Assembly: GCA_027943335.1 (NCBI GenBank)
Contig: BSBK01003565.1
Location: 687,001 to 751,000, forward strand
Source of the DNA: Chamaecyparis obtusa
Lineage: Eukaryota; Streptophyta; Pinopsida; Cupressales; Cupressaceae
Direction of reading: 5' to 3'
Length of the DNA: 64,000 nucleotides
In this document: positions 1 to 10,700 of the stretch, piece by piece
Numbering within the stretch: position 1 is the first letter of the stretch
Layout of the letters: each line of letters starts with the position of its first letter
Made by a program: the position numbers and the translations under genes
Notes under the pieces: generated by a model
Databases searched by the model: none
The model's input: the letters and a program-made list of their open reading frames with translations, nothing else
What the model was told of the DNA's origin: nothing

Positions 1-669
1 TCACTAACTACTACACAATGCATTATCCTAAGTAAGATTAAGTTAAGTGTAATTAGAAATATTTAATTACACCAACAAGCTTTGAGTTGAGTCTTTGGTT
101 CCACCCTTTGAAGACAAAGAAAAGGTTGGGTCCTCAAAGCTTGGGACAAGTAGACAAGATCAATGGTCAAGATTCCTTTTCACTTTGAGTGAATGAGATT
201 CAATTTGGCTTGATCCATGTGAATGTCTTTCCTTTAATCTCATTGGTTAATTGATTTTCCTCCCTTTGTGGTTTTTGAGAGTAATTAAGATTTATTAATT
301 TCTTTAAATGAACTTGTTTAGCCATGTACCCCTTGAATGGGTCAAATTTTATTTAATCCAAGACTGTACAATTAATTGATTTAATTGTATTTTGATTTGA
401 TTGCATTTGATTAAAATGCTGTCAATTTTTATTTTGATTGAATTAAGACTCAATTTTTATTTTGATTGGCTAATTATGTATTGTGTTTTAATTACTTCAA
501 TTATTTTCTTGATTTTCTTTGATTTTAGCTTGATTTGCTTTGATTTGATCTTTGTCTATTTTTAGGTGATTACACCAACCATCTATTACTGACCAATCCT
601 TTTTCATCTCAATGTTGGTAGTGATTGTGTGCAAAATTAGGATGGCTTTCTGCATAACCAAATGATGTT
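1..669. other. AT-rich spacer, no gene seen
   Basis: No reading frame of substance is visible. The stretch is AT-rich, with loosely repeated phrases built on 'ttttgattga' between about 380 and 560. It probably belongs to the decayed LINE that becomes recognisable at 670, but no protein similarity can be read here. Confidence 0.5.
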
Positions 670-1452
670 TTGTCCCTTTTTTATTCATGGCCATTAATAA
701 ACCAAGAGAGCCTATGTGGAAGCTTGTGGATTATATCACCTTTAATTCTTATCTGGGAACTGTGGAAGGAAAGAAATAGAAGAATCTTCCAAGACAAAGG
801 CATGGGTATAGTTTCATTGTTTAATAAAATAGAAGCAATAGTAGTAGAAATAATGAACTCATGAATCTCAGCTCAGCAGTCTTCCCCAAAGTTTTACACT
901 AGATGTGATGATCTTATGTTTAAGAATTGGTTCAGTCTCATTGTTCCTCAAGTAATAGGTAAAGGAGGAAAAGTAAGCTCTAGGAATAGAGAAAGTTGTA
1001 GATAGTCTTCGCCAACCACTGGTTGGTTCAAGTTAAACTTTGATGGGGCCTCCAGAGGAAACCTTGACCCATTGGGTGCTAGATACATCATTCACTCTAG
1101 CAATGGTGAGCCTATAGTGAGGTTAGCACTACCCCTAGTCGAGGACACCAATAATATGGAAAAATTGAAAGCATTACTAGTGGGAATATCTCTATGCTTA
1201 GAATTGAAGTTAACAAAAATAGAAATTAAAGGGGATTCAATGATTTTGATAAATGCCATAAGATCCAAGGCTACCCCAAATCGGAGATTGCACTCTCTTT
1301 TGGAAGTGGTGTTATCTTTGATTAACAAATTTGAATAGGTTACAATTAATCACATCTACAAAGAAGGGAACAACTTAGCAGATGGTTTAGCCAAGATGGG
1401 TGCAAAGGAAAATCATCTAAAACATACATTTGGAGGAAGGAAGGAAGGATAG
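670..1452 (+). pseudogene. LINE (non-LTR retrotransposon) ORF2 C-terminus with RNase H domain, broken
   Basis: One frame runs from 670 to 1452 and is interrupted by four stops (862-864, 1003-1005, 1336-1338, 1450-1452). The first part (ILIWELWKERNRRIFQDK) is typical of the end of the zinc-binding segment that follows plant LINE reverse transcriptases. About 55 codons later comes an RNase H of the plant RVT_3 type: WFKLNFDGASRG with the first catalytic Asp, IEIKGDSMILINAI with another, and NNLADGLAKMG near the end. In the helix that normally reads AEL-AL the sequence is MEKLKAL, so the catalytic Glu looks replaced. The reverse transcriptase and endonuclease should lie upstream but are not visible in the window. 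This is a dead copy; the family assignment is firm and the exact ends are not. Confidence 0.8.
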
Positions 1453-1905
1453 AAGTTTCAAAAGTTTAACAAGACTGGATTGGTTGAAACAAAACATTGC
1501 CTCGCTGCCCTCTATTGCTAAAAAATGGTTTAGCCAATAGAAACCCAAGAGAATTTGGGCTGAGTTTATCAATATAAATATAATGAATAAGTGAGGGCCT
1601 AGGAAGTGAGGACTGCTCAGAGGTGAGTGAGGAAGAAGATGAGTGAATCAAGGAAGAAACTGAGGTAGTGGATAATAGTTTGTTAGAAGTAGAAGAGGTA
1701 GACAAGAAGCATGAATTTGTAGAGCCTGAAGATGATATAAAGGATGAGTTAGAGGATGATACGGAAGTAGAGGATGAGCAGGATGACTCCCAAGGATTGA
1801 ACCCACAATAGGATGAGGAAAAAATTTCTTCATCTTCCTCGGATGGAGGCATAAAAGATAAAAATCTCCCAACTCTATTTTTGTCTAAGTTAGTTTGCAA
1901 AAGTG
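1453..1905 (+). pseudogene. LINE 3' remnant with acidic coding tail
   Basis: After the RNase H stop, the plus strand still reads as decayed coding sequence: a short piece around 1460-1540 (TRLDWLKQNIASL), then, in another frame from about 1629, a strongly acidic run (ETEVVDNSLLEVEEVDKK, followed by more Glu/Asp) up to about 1840. Two stops and frame changes break it. The Tat element inserted at its 3' side, so the remaining flank resumes at 19163. Assignment to the same LINE is inferred from position and strand; no poly(A) tail was seen. Confidence 0.4.
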
Positions 1906-1910
1906 TTATC
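1906..1910. repeat. Target site duplication TTATC, left copy
   Basis: TTATC precedes the LTR that starts TGTACACAC at 1911 and recurs directly after the other LTR at 19158-19162. A perfect 5-bp duplication defines the insertion. Confidence 0.9.
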
Positions 1911-2899
1911 TGTACACACTAAAATATGCACTTCTATGAACCATTACATGCAAGGTTGCTCAAGGATGAGGCCTCACAAATCGGCTCATAGCTCTCTATG
2001 CATGGAGTTGCAAGGGACTATGAGTTTTGCTCTCAGTTAGAGCTACAAGAAAGTGACCTTGCTAGTCAACCATCCAATGAGAGATTCAAGTGAAGACAAG
2101 GGCAACAATGCCAATATCTCCAAGAATCTAAATGGAAATGAAATGCAAATGCAACTAGTATGAATGTGCAAGCTAAGCTAAATGATAACAATGCAATGCT
2201 TGAAAAGAAATCTAATCTATGAAAGGAAATAGCAATGGATTACAAATCCTTCCTATTTAGACTATGTGAGATTGCATAAAAGGAAATCTAAACTAAGAAT
2301 GCCATGAATGCAACTATGAAAGCAAAACTATTATGAAATGCAACTAAGAATGTCAAGGCTTCAAAGCTTGAGTGTCTTCAAAGAGAGCTCCAAAACCTGC
2401 AGCATAACAATAGCATAAAACAAGGATATCTAAATGAAGGAGAGAGCTCTCCTTTTATAAGAAATGCAAAGGAATGGACCATGGAGATTAAGAGGCAAAA
2501 GATCTTAATCAGCGGTGGAGGTTGAAAGAGGAGCAATCCATGTGCACAAGTATCCTCCAATGAGAGTGAAGTGTTGACTTTTGAGCCTCATGTGAGACAA
2601 AAAGTGCTTTTTCCCTTTTTATAAAATAGGAATAATGTTTTATTTGTGCAACTTAGGATAAGAGGAAAGTGGGGCTTTTTTATTTAATTGAAAGGGGAGG
2701 AAATATTCTTTTTAATTAAAATAAAAACTTAGGATAAATGGTTAGCCCATAGGATAAAAATCCAATATATGATCGAAATTAAGATTTGATCAAGAAATTG
2801 ATAATGTTGAAGATATTGATTATTGATAAAAATGATTCAGGATTGATAAATTGAATAAATGGGGCCCAAAGTTTAGGCGACCATTTTAGGGTGCATACA
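1911..2899 (-). repeat. 3' LTR of the Tat element
   Basis: 989 bp, TGTACAC...GCATACA. It is nearly identical to 18169-19157, with three single-base differences found by line-by-line comparison (T/C at 2037, A/C at 2291, T/C at 2709) and no length change. Confidence 0.95.
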
Positions 2900-2912
2900 T
2901 TTGCCCCTCTTT
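2900..2912 (-). promoter_or_regulatory. Polypurine tract of the Tat element
   Basis: On the minus strand AAAGAGGGGCAAA directly abuts the 3' LTR, the expected site and composition for plus-strand priming during reverse transcription. Confidence 0.85.
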
Positions 2913-3650
2913 GACTAATGTGTGATCGATTTGGGAACACATGCAGTCAAAGAAGAATTGAAATGTGAGATCGATCTGGGATCACAAAACCACTCAGATA
3001 TGAGGTCGATTCGGGATCACATCTGGACAAACATAAACAAAAGCTTAGACCAACACCATCGCTGCTAGGTGCAAATCAAGCTTTAGACAAAACTATCACC
3101 GTCGCTGCTAGGCAATAATCAATGTCTAAAACTGGGAGATAAGAATCTCAAATTTTGAGCAAAAGCTCACAAAAGATGTCTGAATCAGGAAAATCAAAGA
3201 ATCGGGGATGAGAATCCCATAAATACTGCCCCCTCGGAGTCGAAATCGAAATCAGGTAGAGGAGAGATAGAAAATTGATAAGGTTGATCAAATCATAATC
3301 GAATGTAAAGGTCAAGAGGTTAACCATCAGGAAATGAAAACATGCCCCAGTGAGGAAGTAGAAGAATAGAAATAGAAGACTAGAAATAGAGTGGATGAAA
3401 GACTAGAAAATTTGAGAGACATGAAAAGGAAGGAATGACGATGCCCCAGCAAAGATTAAAAGATTAGGCCTCAAAAGATCAGCCAACTGCGCAGAAGGGG
3501 GGAAAGAATTTGAAATGCGATTTTGACTATCAAGATGACCTCGGATTTCAATTTCGAGTCCGAAAATGGATCCAGGACATCGAAATTAGCTAAGGGTGCA
3601 ATTTTCGCGCAATTCTGAGGTGTTTTGAAAATTAGGTCAAAAAGTCAAAA
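2913..3650. repeat. Noncoding spacer with short imperfect tandem phrases
   Basis: No gene. Between about 2925 and 3025 a phrase like 'gatcgatctgggatcaca' occurs three times. Between 3045 and 3125 a phrase containing 'atcgctgctagg' occurs twice. It forms the upstream region of the antisense gene that starts at 3735. Hypervariable repeats next to the 3' LTR are known from Tat elements. Confidence 0.55.
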
Positions 3651-3653
3651 TGC

Positions 3654-3660
3654 TATAAAA
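3654..3660 (+). promoter_or_regulatory. TATA box of the antisense plant mobile domain gene
   Basis: TATAAAA lies 75 bp before the ATG at 3735, the normal spacing for a plant promoter with a short 5' leader (expected start near 3685). It is oriented opposite to the retrotransposon, suggesting independent transcription of the cargo gene. There is no direct evidence of activity. Confidence 0.55.
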
Positions 3661-3734
3661 GAGGTCAAAATGTCATTTTCAAAAATCATTTGTCTTTTAG
3701 TGATTTGAGAATTTCAGAGCTTTAGAGAGAGAAA

Positions 3735-6129
3735 ATGGCTCAGCAAGCAGGAGTTCCCGTCCACAGGCATCGATTCGAGCGCGCCCGGTTGCATAACCGG
3801 CCACCACACTATCCTGCCCCGGTATGTTTTCGAAAAACTCGAGCTTTTTGGCCATTTTTAGCATTTAATAGCTTTTTTAGCACGTTTTTTTCAAATTTTA
3901 AATTTCAAAATTTTGGGTTGTGCGAAATATCGCGCGATACTTTAGAAGTATCGCGCGCTTTGGGGAGAAGTATCGCGCGATACTTCGCGTGCCCCAAAAG
4001 TATCGCACGCTTTAGACACCAGTATCGCACGATACTGGGCGAAAGATCGCGTGATACTGGGCGAAGTATCGCTCGACACAAGGTTTATCGCCCCACTATA
4101 GGGAGAAGTATCGCACGATACTTCTCCAAAAAAGAATATCGCCCAGTTGAAAATTTTGATATTTAATGCATTTTTGAGTAAAAATGACATGGGTCTAGAC
4201 AATGTTACGTTTTTAAGATGTTTTATACTGAGTTTTTTTTTTTTTGGACATCCATCATGATATGTACTAACAACGGGTTTGGTTTTGGCTTGCAGGAGGT
4301 TTTTCCGGCGCTCATCATCAGAGCGCCGAAGGTGACAGGATTACAGTGTGTCCGAGATCTGGATGATCCGGGCAATGCCGATATCAGGGCTATGGGATTT
4401 CGGTATCTGTTGAGGTACCCTTATATCCGAGCAGACCATGGGTTGTTGACTGCGCTGGCCAAGAGATGGCACAGCGAGCACAACACCTTCCATCTACCTA
4501 CTGGAGAGGCATCGATCACCTTAGAGGACGTCTATAGGATCCTTCGAGTTCCATGCCACGGAGAGCCTGTAAGTATAATCATGTTTTGAGATATAATCAT
4601 AAATGTAATGTTTCCATGTGATGAAAACTAACATGATTTGTTTGTTGTTACAGGTATACTATGATCAGGACGTCACTGAGGGGCGCCGGTTGATTCAGGA
4701 GATGTTTCAGGATGTGACCATCCTAGACAGGCATGTCAGCTGGGAGCGACTGCTTGATGACTTCGGCCGAGATTATCCGGTGCCATGTATTGTGGCATCG
4801 ATTATTTCACAGATCCTGATGACTGATCGCAGTCAGAAGGGATTCCCACTCGGATGGGGCAGACTACTGGTAGACTTGGTAGGCAGGCCTCGACGGATGG
4901 CGTGGGGACCTGCGATCTTGGCAGAGATGTATCATGAGCTGCACGAGATCGTCTACAGGGACGGTCGGACATGGGCGTGTGGTGCCATCCTGGCACAGGT
5001 ATGGGCATGGGAGCACATTGCTGTGGTGCACCCCAGGGTTCAGCCGAGGGAGAGGAGGTACCCCTTTATTTACAGGTACATAGGGTTTATATCACATGCC
5101 CATTCAGGGGATGTGACCTATTACAGACGGATTCTGGATGAGATAGCCTCATTCACATGGAGGCCATACAGGGAGGTGGAGGTTTGGGGGGATGCTGCAG
5201 AGGAGCTGAGTTATATGCTGTGCAGTCGGCCACTGGTGGGTTGATATGCGGATATCATAGAGAGGTTTTGCATCAGTCGGGTGTGGCGGCAGTTCGGGAG
5301 GCAGCAGCGAGTCTCGACAGAGACTACTACTTATGTCAGAGTCAGGGATGAGGAGGGACATGGGTGGCTACCCATGCTGGATTATCAGCAGGCTGTCGCA
5401 GAGACAGCAGCTATCAGGAGCGAGCCTTGGGATTATTTCCCAGATGTGGCAGACGCAGGGGCTGATGGAGCCTACAGAGCAGAGCGGCGGAGGGTACCAT
5501 TCCCTCGATTTACAGTACCAGATGCTCAGGTGCCAACGCCGGGAGGAGAGGGAGGAGAGGGAGGGGACGGAGGAGACGGAGGGGACGGAGGAGAGGAGGG
5601 AGGAGATGGAGGAGATGGCGGGAGGGGGAGAGGGAGGAGGATGGAGAGAGGAGAGGGGTCGGGATCAGGTGGCCAGAAACGGTCACGGGGACAGAGATTA
5701 GCCACTCCTGAGGAGGAGGCGAGACCAGCTCGCCGGTAGGCAGAGGTACAGCAGGAGCAGCCTGCGGGGGGAGAGGACCTAAGAGCCCAGATACAGGCTC
5801 GGGAGACCGAGATATAGCAGCTGCGGACCACCATAGCTGTGAGAGATCAGCAGCTCCTGGATCTGAGGGCAGAGCGGGATCAGCAGATAGCTGATCTCAG
5901 AGCAGAGATAGTACGCCGTGAGGCGATGGCACAGACCGAGGCACTGGAGCTCCGACGGGAGTCAGCGAGGGCGGCTTACTATCACAGATTATATCTGCAG
6001 GCCGTCCCAGAGGGTAAGAGAGCACCATCATACTCTCAGCGGGCAGGGGTATCAGACGTGGCATTTGATAGGAGAGCTATGCCTCCTCCACCACCACGAG
6101 CTCCTCACGAGGGTGGTAGCGAGTCTTAG
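3735..6129 (+). pseudogene. Plant mobile domain (PMD, MAIN/MAIL-like) gene captured antisense in the Tat element
   Basis: Three exons join cleanly in phase 0: 3735-3821 (29 codons), 4296-4568 (91 codons) and 4654-6129. Donors are CG|GTATGT and CT|GTAAGT; acceptors are TTGCAG| and TTACAG|. Exon 2 and the start of exon 3 give the plant mobile domain: LLTALAKRWHSEHNTFHLP, SITLEDVYRILRVPCHGEPV, later RRYPFIYRYIGF. Next come a WRQFGRQQ segment, a Gly/Glu/Asp-rich tract (about 5540-5640), a likely coiled coil rich in Arg/Glu/Gln (about 5740-6000) and a Pro-rich tail before the TAG at 6127-6129. Three in-frame stops break exon 3: TGA 5242-5244, TAG 5737-5739 and TAG 5815-5817. Each is one C-to-T step from CGA or CAG. 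Full length would be about 611 residues. PMD proteins of the MAIN family are nuclear proteins tied to silencing and genome stability; the domain is known from transposons. Its role here is unknown. Confidence 0.85.
3925..4145. repeat. Palindromic CpG-rich repeat cluster 1 (in intron 1 of the PMD gene)
   Basis: About eight half-sites of the form GAAGTATCGC or its complement, several paired into palindromes. 3967-3986 is a perfect 20-bp palindrome, GAAGTATCGCGCGATACTTC. Others (about 3926-3941, 4021-4037, 4106-4125) have one or two changes, mostly CGCG to CACG. The same motif recurs at 16190-16410 and 17830-18050. Confidence 0.85.
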
Positions 6130-7767
6130 GGTTAGGTCTTAGGTTGTTTGGACATATTTTGAGACTTTTGATCCAGATTTTGGGATCTCATATTGTATAT
6201 CATGACATTTATTGATTTATGAGATTACTGGATGTTCGATGTATCATGTGTATTTGTCTCACTTGTGATGGATGTATCAGTTTATGTATATTGTCTTGTC
6301 ATTTTGCTCAAAATGCTTATGTATGTGCTTATGTATGTTCTCTCTCATAGTTGTATGTTTAATTCTCATATGTATGATGTAGACTTATGTTTCTTGAAAA
6401 TGACAGTTTTTGATATAGATATGATGACATGATTAACCCCTTGTGATGAACAGGAACAGGTTCGAGATGAAAAAGACAAGGAGCGAAAGACATGATCAAG
6501 AAGGAGAGAAAGTGAGCGCAGTTGACTAACAGGTCCATGTAGGATGAAAAGGAGAGCTCTCTCCATGTGCAAGATGCAAGACTAGACTAACATGACCCTA
6601 AAAATGCAAGCTACTATGAAAGTGGTTGACTTGCAAAGTCACAACGCTTATAGACATCTAATTATCATCATCGAGCGTTATTGGTAGCGTCGTAAGATCA
6701 TACAATGCACACTAGCATTACTATGTGGATATGAATATGATCTTTATCAGATAGAAATGTGGAAATCTTACCTAGGCATCAAAGACATATAGGTCAAGAT
6801 GATTAATGCAGTAAGATTACCTAAGTTTGATATGGCGAGATTATGCTTGTATCAAGACACATGAAAGTCAGGATAGCTAAAAGCATGCACTCGCAAAATA
6901 GTCAAGGATAATACCTTGTCAATCCATAGTGTCAAGTAGGACCAGCATAAATGCTCATGACAGTTAGGATCAACAAAATATACCCACAAGAAGATAAAGA
7001 AAGAAAACATGTTCTCATTCCCTCAGTCTTCTAGCTATGCATCATCGAAAACTTCTCAGGGAGAGATCACTCATCAAAGAAATCCTCATAGACAGCACAC
7101 AAAGAAAAATAAAGTCATCATATCGCCAGCGAGTTGATTGTTTAAGTGCGTGTGTGTTGGTCATAGAGTCAAACTCTGAGTATCATATCTGCAAATGAGA
7201 AATATCGCAGCATGCGAGACTGTTGGGTAAGACATCTGATAAGTGTTAAGAAACACTCGACGCAAGGGTAGTGTTGAAAAACACTGTTTGGGGTGGTGTT
7301 GAAAAACACCTGTTGTGAAATGCCCCAAGAGACAAACGCACCAAAAGGACCTATGCGAACAGTTATGCCCCCTAGACAAAGACAAAGACCAATTCCAGAC
7401 TAAGCCAAATAAGGTCAAGGCATGATGGAAAGTGGTTAAGTGTCGAGGACGCATGCTAACAAATAGGGGTGCAAAGGCCTCAAGTAGCGCCTGTTTCCAG
7501 GTTTTCACCACTTGGAATCTTTTTTCATTTTTTCATTTTTTTGATTTTTTTTTTGTATTTTTGCTACCAAGGCGCCTATGGCTAGGTTTTCACCAAGGCA
7601 CTTTTTCTATTTTTTTGATTTTTTTGAATATTTTTTATTTTTTTGTAGTTTTTTAAGGACTTTTTATGCTTTTTAGGATTTTTTCAGCATCATATATCAA
7701 TTTTTTTTTGAAATTTTTTCAGGACCAATAAGATATATACAAAAGATGCCCCCAGACAGAACGGGCA
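6130..7767. other. Spacer between PMD gene and integrase end
   Basis: No convincing gene. 6230-6430 is rich in ATG/TAT and gives a meaningless Val/Cys/Tyr-rich frame. 7500-7720 is T-rich on the plus strand (A-rich in the element's sense strand). It contains the three mini-hairpins listed separately. The spacer separates convergently facing genes, pol on the minus strand and PMD on the plus strand, so transcripts of the two would run towards each other here. Confidence 0.6.
7243..7309. repeat. Three successive 14-nt mini-hairpins
   Basis: GTGTTAAGAAACAC at 7243-7256 and GTGTTGAAAAACAC at 7271-7284 and 7296-7309. Each is an inverted repeat GTGTT/AACAC around a 4-base loop. The stems are preserved while the loop changes, which hints at RNA-structure constraint or simple duplication. 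Confidence 0.6.
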
Positions 7768-10700
7768 TCAAGGATAGAACTTCTTAAGGTGCACAATGTT
7801 GATGGGATCAAGGAGCTGTTCTCCATCAGGATCTGACAGTAAATACGCACCAGTACCAAAAGCAGCTGTGATGACATATGGTCCAAGCCAGTTAGGTTCA
7901 AACTTGCCCTTTTGCTCTCTGTTTTGTTGGTTCTTAGGGTTTTCTCGTAAAACAAGATCACCTATTTGAAATTCTCTAGGGCGAGCCTTCTTGTTGAATG
8001 CCTTGGACATACGTTTCTGATACGCTCTCATATGATCAAAGGAAGCCTTACGCTTCTCATCTAGAAGTTCTAATTCCTGCAACCTCATGGCGCGGTAATC
8101 CTCATCTGTAATTAAACCTTTGAGTGAGACTCTGAGGGATGGTATCTCGACTTCTAAAGGTAATATTGCTTCAGCGCCATAGGTGAGAGAGAAAGGAGTG
8201 GCTCCTGTAGGTGTGCGAATACTTGTTCGGTAAGCCCATAGTGCTGGATTGATTTGTAAGTGCCAATCCCTACCATTCTTGTGTACCGTTCTATGAAGAA
8301 TCTTAAGAATGGTTTTGTTAGAAGCTTCTGCCTGTCCGTTTCCTTGTGGGAAATATATGGAGGACCAATGTTGCTTGATTTTAAACTTTTTGCATAGGTG
8401 CTTTAGGTCTTTATTCTTAAATTGACCTCCATTGTCAGTAATGATCTCAGAAGGCACTCCAAATCGGCAAATGATATGGTTCAAGATGAACAAAGAAATG
8501 GTCCTTCCTGAAGCAACAGAAAGTGGTACGGCCTCCACCCATTTTGTGAAGTAGTCAATGGCAGTAATAATGAACTTGTGTCCACCTGATGAGTTGGGGT
8601 GAATTTGCCCAACCAGATCAAAGGCCCAGCGCTGAAATGGCCAATGAGAAATAGAAGGAATCAGCTCCCTACCCGGAGCATGAATCAGGTTGCCGTGTTT
8701 CTGACATTTTTCACATGACTTAGCAAAGGTGACTGCGTCCATCTGCATTGTGGGCCAATAATATCCCGCCCTAAGAAACCTTCGAGCCATGGCCAGACCA
8801 TTAGAATGCCCACCACAAATGCCCTTGTGGATGTCAGCTAACGCTTGGTTGGATTCCTCCTTTTCCAAGCACCTAAGGAGTGTCCCATCTAAACCCCTTC
8901 TATATAAGTCACCAGAGATGAGGGTGTGGCGAGAGGCGTTACGGATGAGGTTTCGGCGTTCGGAGCGGGTGAATGTGTCAGGGATGATGCCATCATGAAG
9001 ATATGAATAGATAGCACCATATCGGGAAGACTCGTGTGTGATAATGGCACAAATGACACGGCTTTCAGATGAGTCAAAGATGGGATGGTGTAACTCTTCC
9101 ACCAGGAATTCGAATCTGGATTCATGTGTCTCCAACTGAAGAAGTGAAGCTAATGTGGCCATGGCGTCTGCAGCTTTGTTCTCTATCCTAGGGATTTGTT
9201 GAAACGTCACAAAGGTGAAATAGTGTTTCAAAGAATCAACCATCTTTTTATAGGGTATCAATTTGTCATCCTTGGTTTGATACTCCTCATTGACTTGGTT
9301 GATGATTAGCTGAGAATCCCCAAAGACATGTAATTCTGTGATATTCCATTCTATAGCCATTTTCAAACCATTAGTTAAAGCTTCATATTCTGCAATATTA
9401 TTGGTACATGGGAATAATAGTTTATAAGACTTTGGAATGTTGTACCCATGTGGAGAAACAAATAACACGCCAGCACCTGATCCATTTTGCATGCGGGAGC
9501 CATCAAAGAACATTGTCCAAGTGCGAGTAGTGGTATATAAGATGTGTTCATCTGGGAATTCCACTTGGACTGGCATACTATCCTGGATTGGAAAATCAGC
9601 TAATTGGTCAGCAATAGCTTGTCCTTTGATTGCCTTCCTTTCAACATACTCTATGTCAAATTCAGTGAGGACCATCATCCATTTAGCAAGTCTACCCGTC
9701 AGGGCAGCCTTACCAAGCAAGTATTTAAGGGGATCAATTTTGGCAATCAAGTGTATGGTATGAGAAAGCATGTAGTGGCGCAACTTTTGAGAAGCAAACA
9801 CCACTGCGAGACAAGACTTCTCAATATTATTGTAATTGATCTCATAAGAGACTAGAGTACGGCTGATATAGTAGATGGCCCGTTCTTTTCCAGTATCATC
9901 TGTTTGAGCCAATAATGCCCCTAGGGAAGTGTCTGTAGCTGAGATATATAGAAGCAATGGTTTCCCTGGAATAGGAGGCATTAAGATCGGAGGATTAGCC
10001 AAGTATTGTTTGATCTGATCTAGGCTCTTTTGACAATCTTCGTTCCAAACACAAGAAGCACCCTTATGTAATGTCTTGTTGAAGGGTTGCGCTCTATCTG
10101 CAAGCTGAGAAATGAACCTCCTAATTGATTGAAGACATCCTTGAAGACTTCTCATTTGGCTGATATTTCGAGGAGGTGGCATGTCTAGGATTGCTTGGAC
10201 CTTTTCGGGATCAACCTCGATACCTTTTGCTGATATTATGAATCCTAAAAGTTTGCCTGAGGTGACGCCAAATGCGCACTTCTTTGGATTCAATCTGAGT
10301 TGAAATTGTTCCATACGATCTAGAATTACTTCTAGATCATTGAGGTGTGTGTCCCTTTTTCTTGATTTTGCCAGGGTATCATCCACATAATCTTCCATAT
10401 TTTTGTGCATCATATCATGAAAGATAGTTGTCATAGCTCTTTGGTAGGTTGCTCCTGCATTCTTTAACCCGAATGGCATGACGTTCCAACAGTAGGTTCC
10501 CCATGCACATGTGAATGTTGTTTTCTCTTGGTCTTCAGGAGCTATTTTGATTTGATTATACCCCGAGAAACCATCCATTAGGGAATATATGTCATAGCCC
10601 GCTGTCATGTCCACTATCATGTCAATGTTTGGGAGTGGAAAGTCATCCTTTGGGCAGGCTTTGTTTAGATCTCTAAAATCTGTGCAGACACGAATGGACC

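Noticed and set aside
1466..1900. Ser-rich minus-strand frame of 144 codons
   Set aside because: Antisense of the acidic LINE tail; no signal of its own.
5526..5834. Pro/Ser-rich minus-strand frame
   Set aside because: Mirror of the Gly/Glu-rich tract of the PMD gene.
7768..7900. Chromodomain at the integrase C-terminus
   Set aside because: Only the GPY/F-like module is visible; the frame ends at HLKKFYP with no chromodomain pattern.
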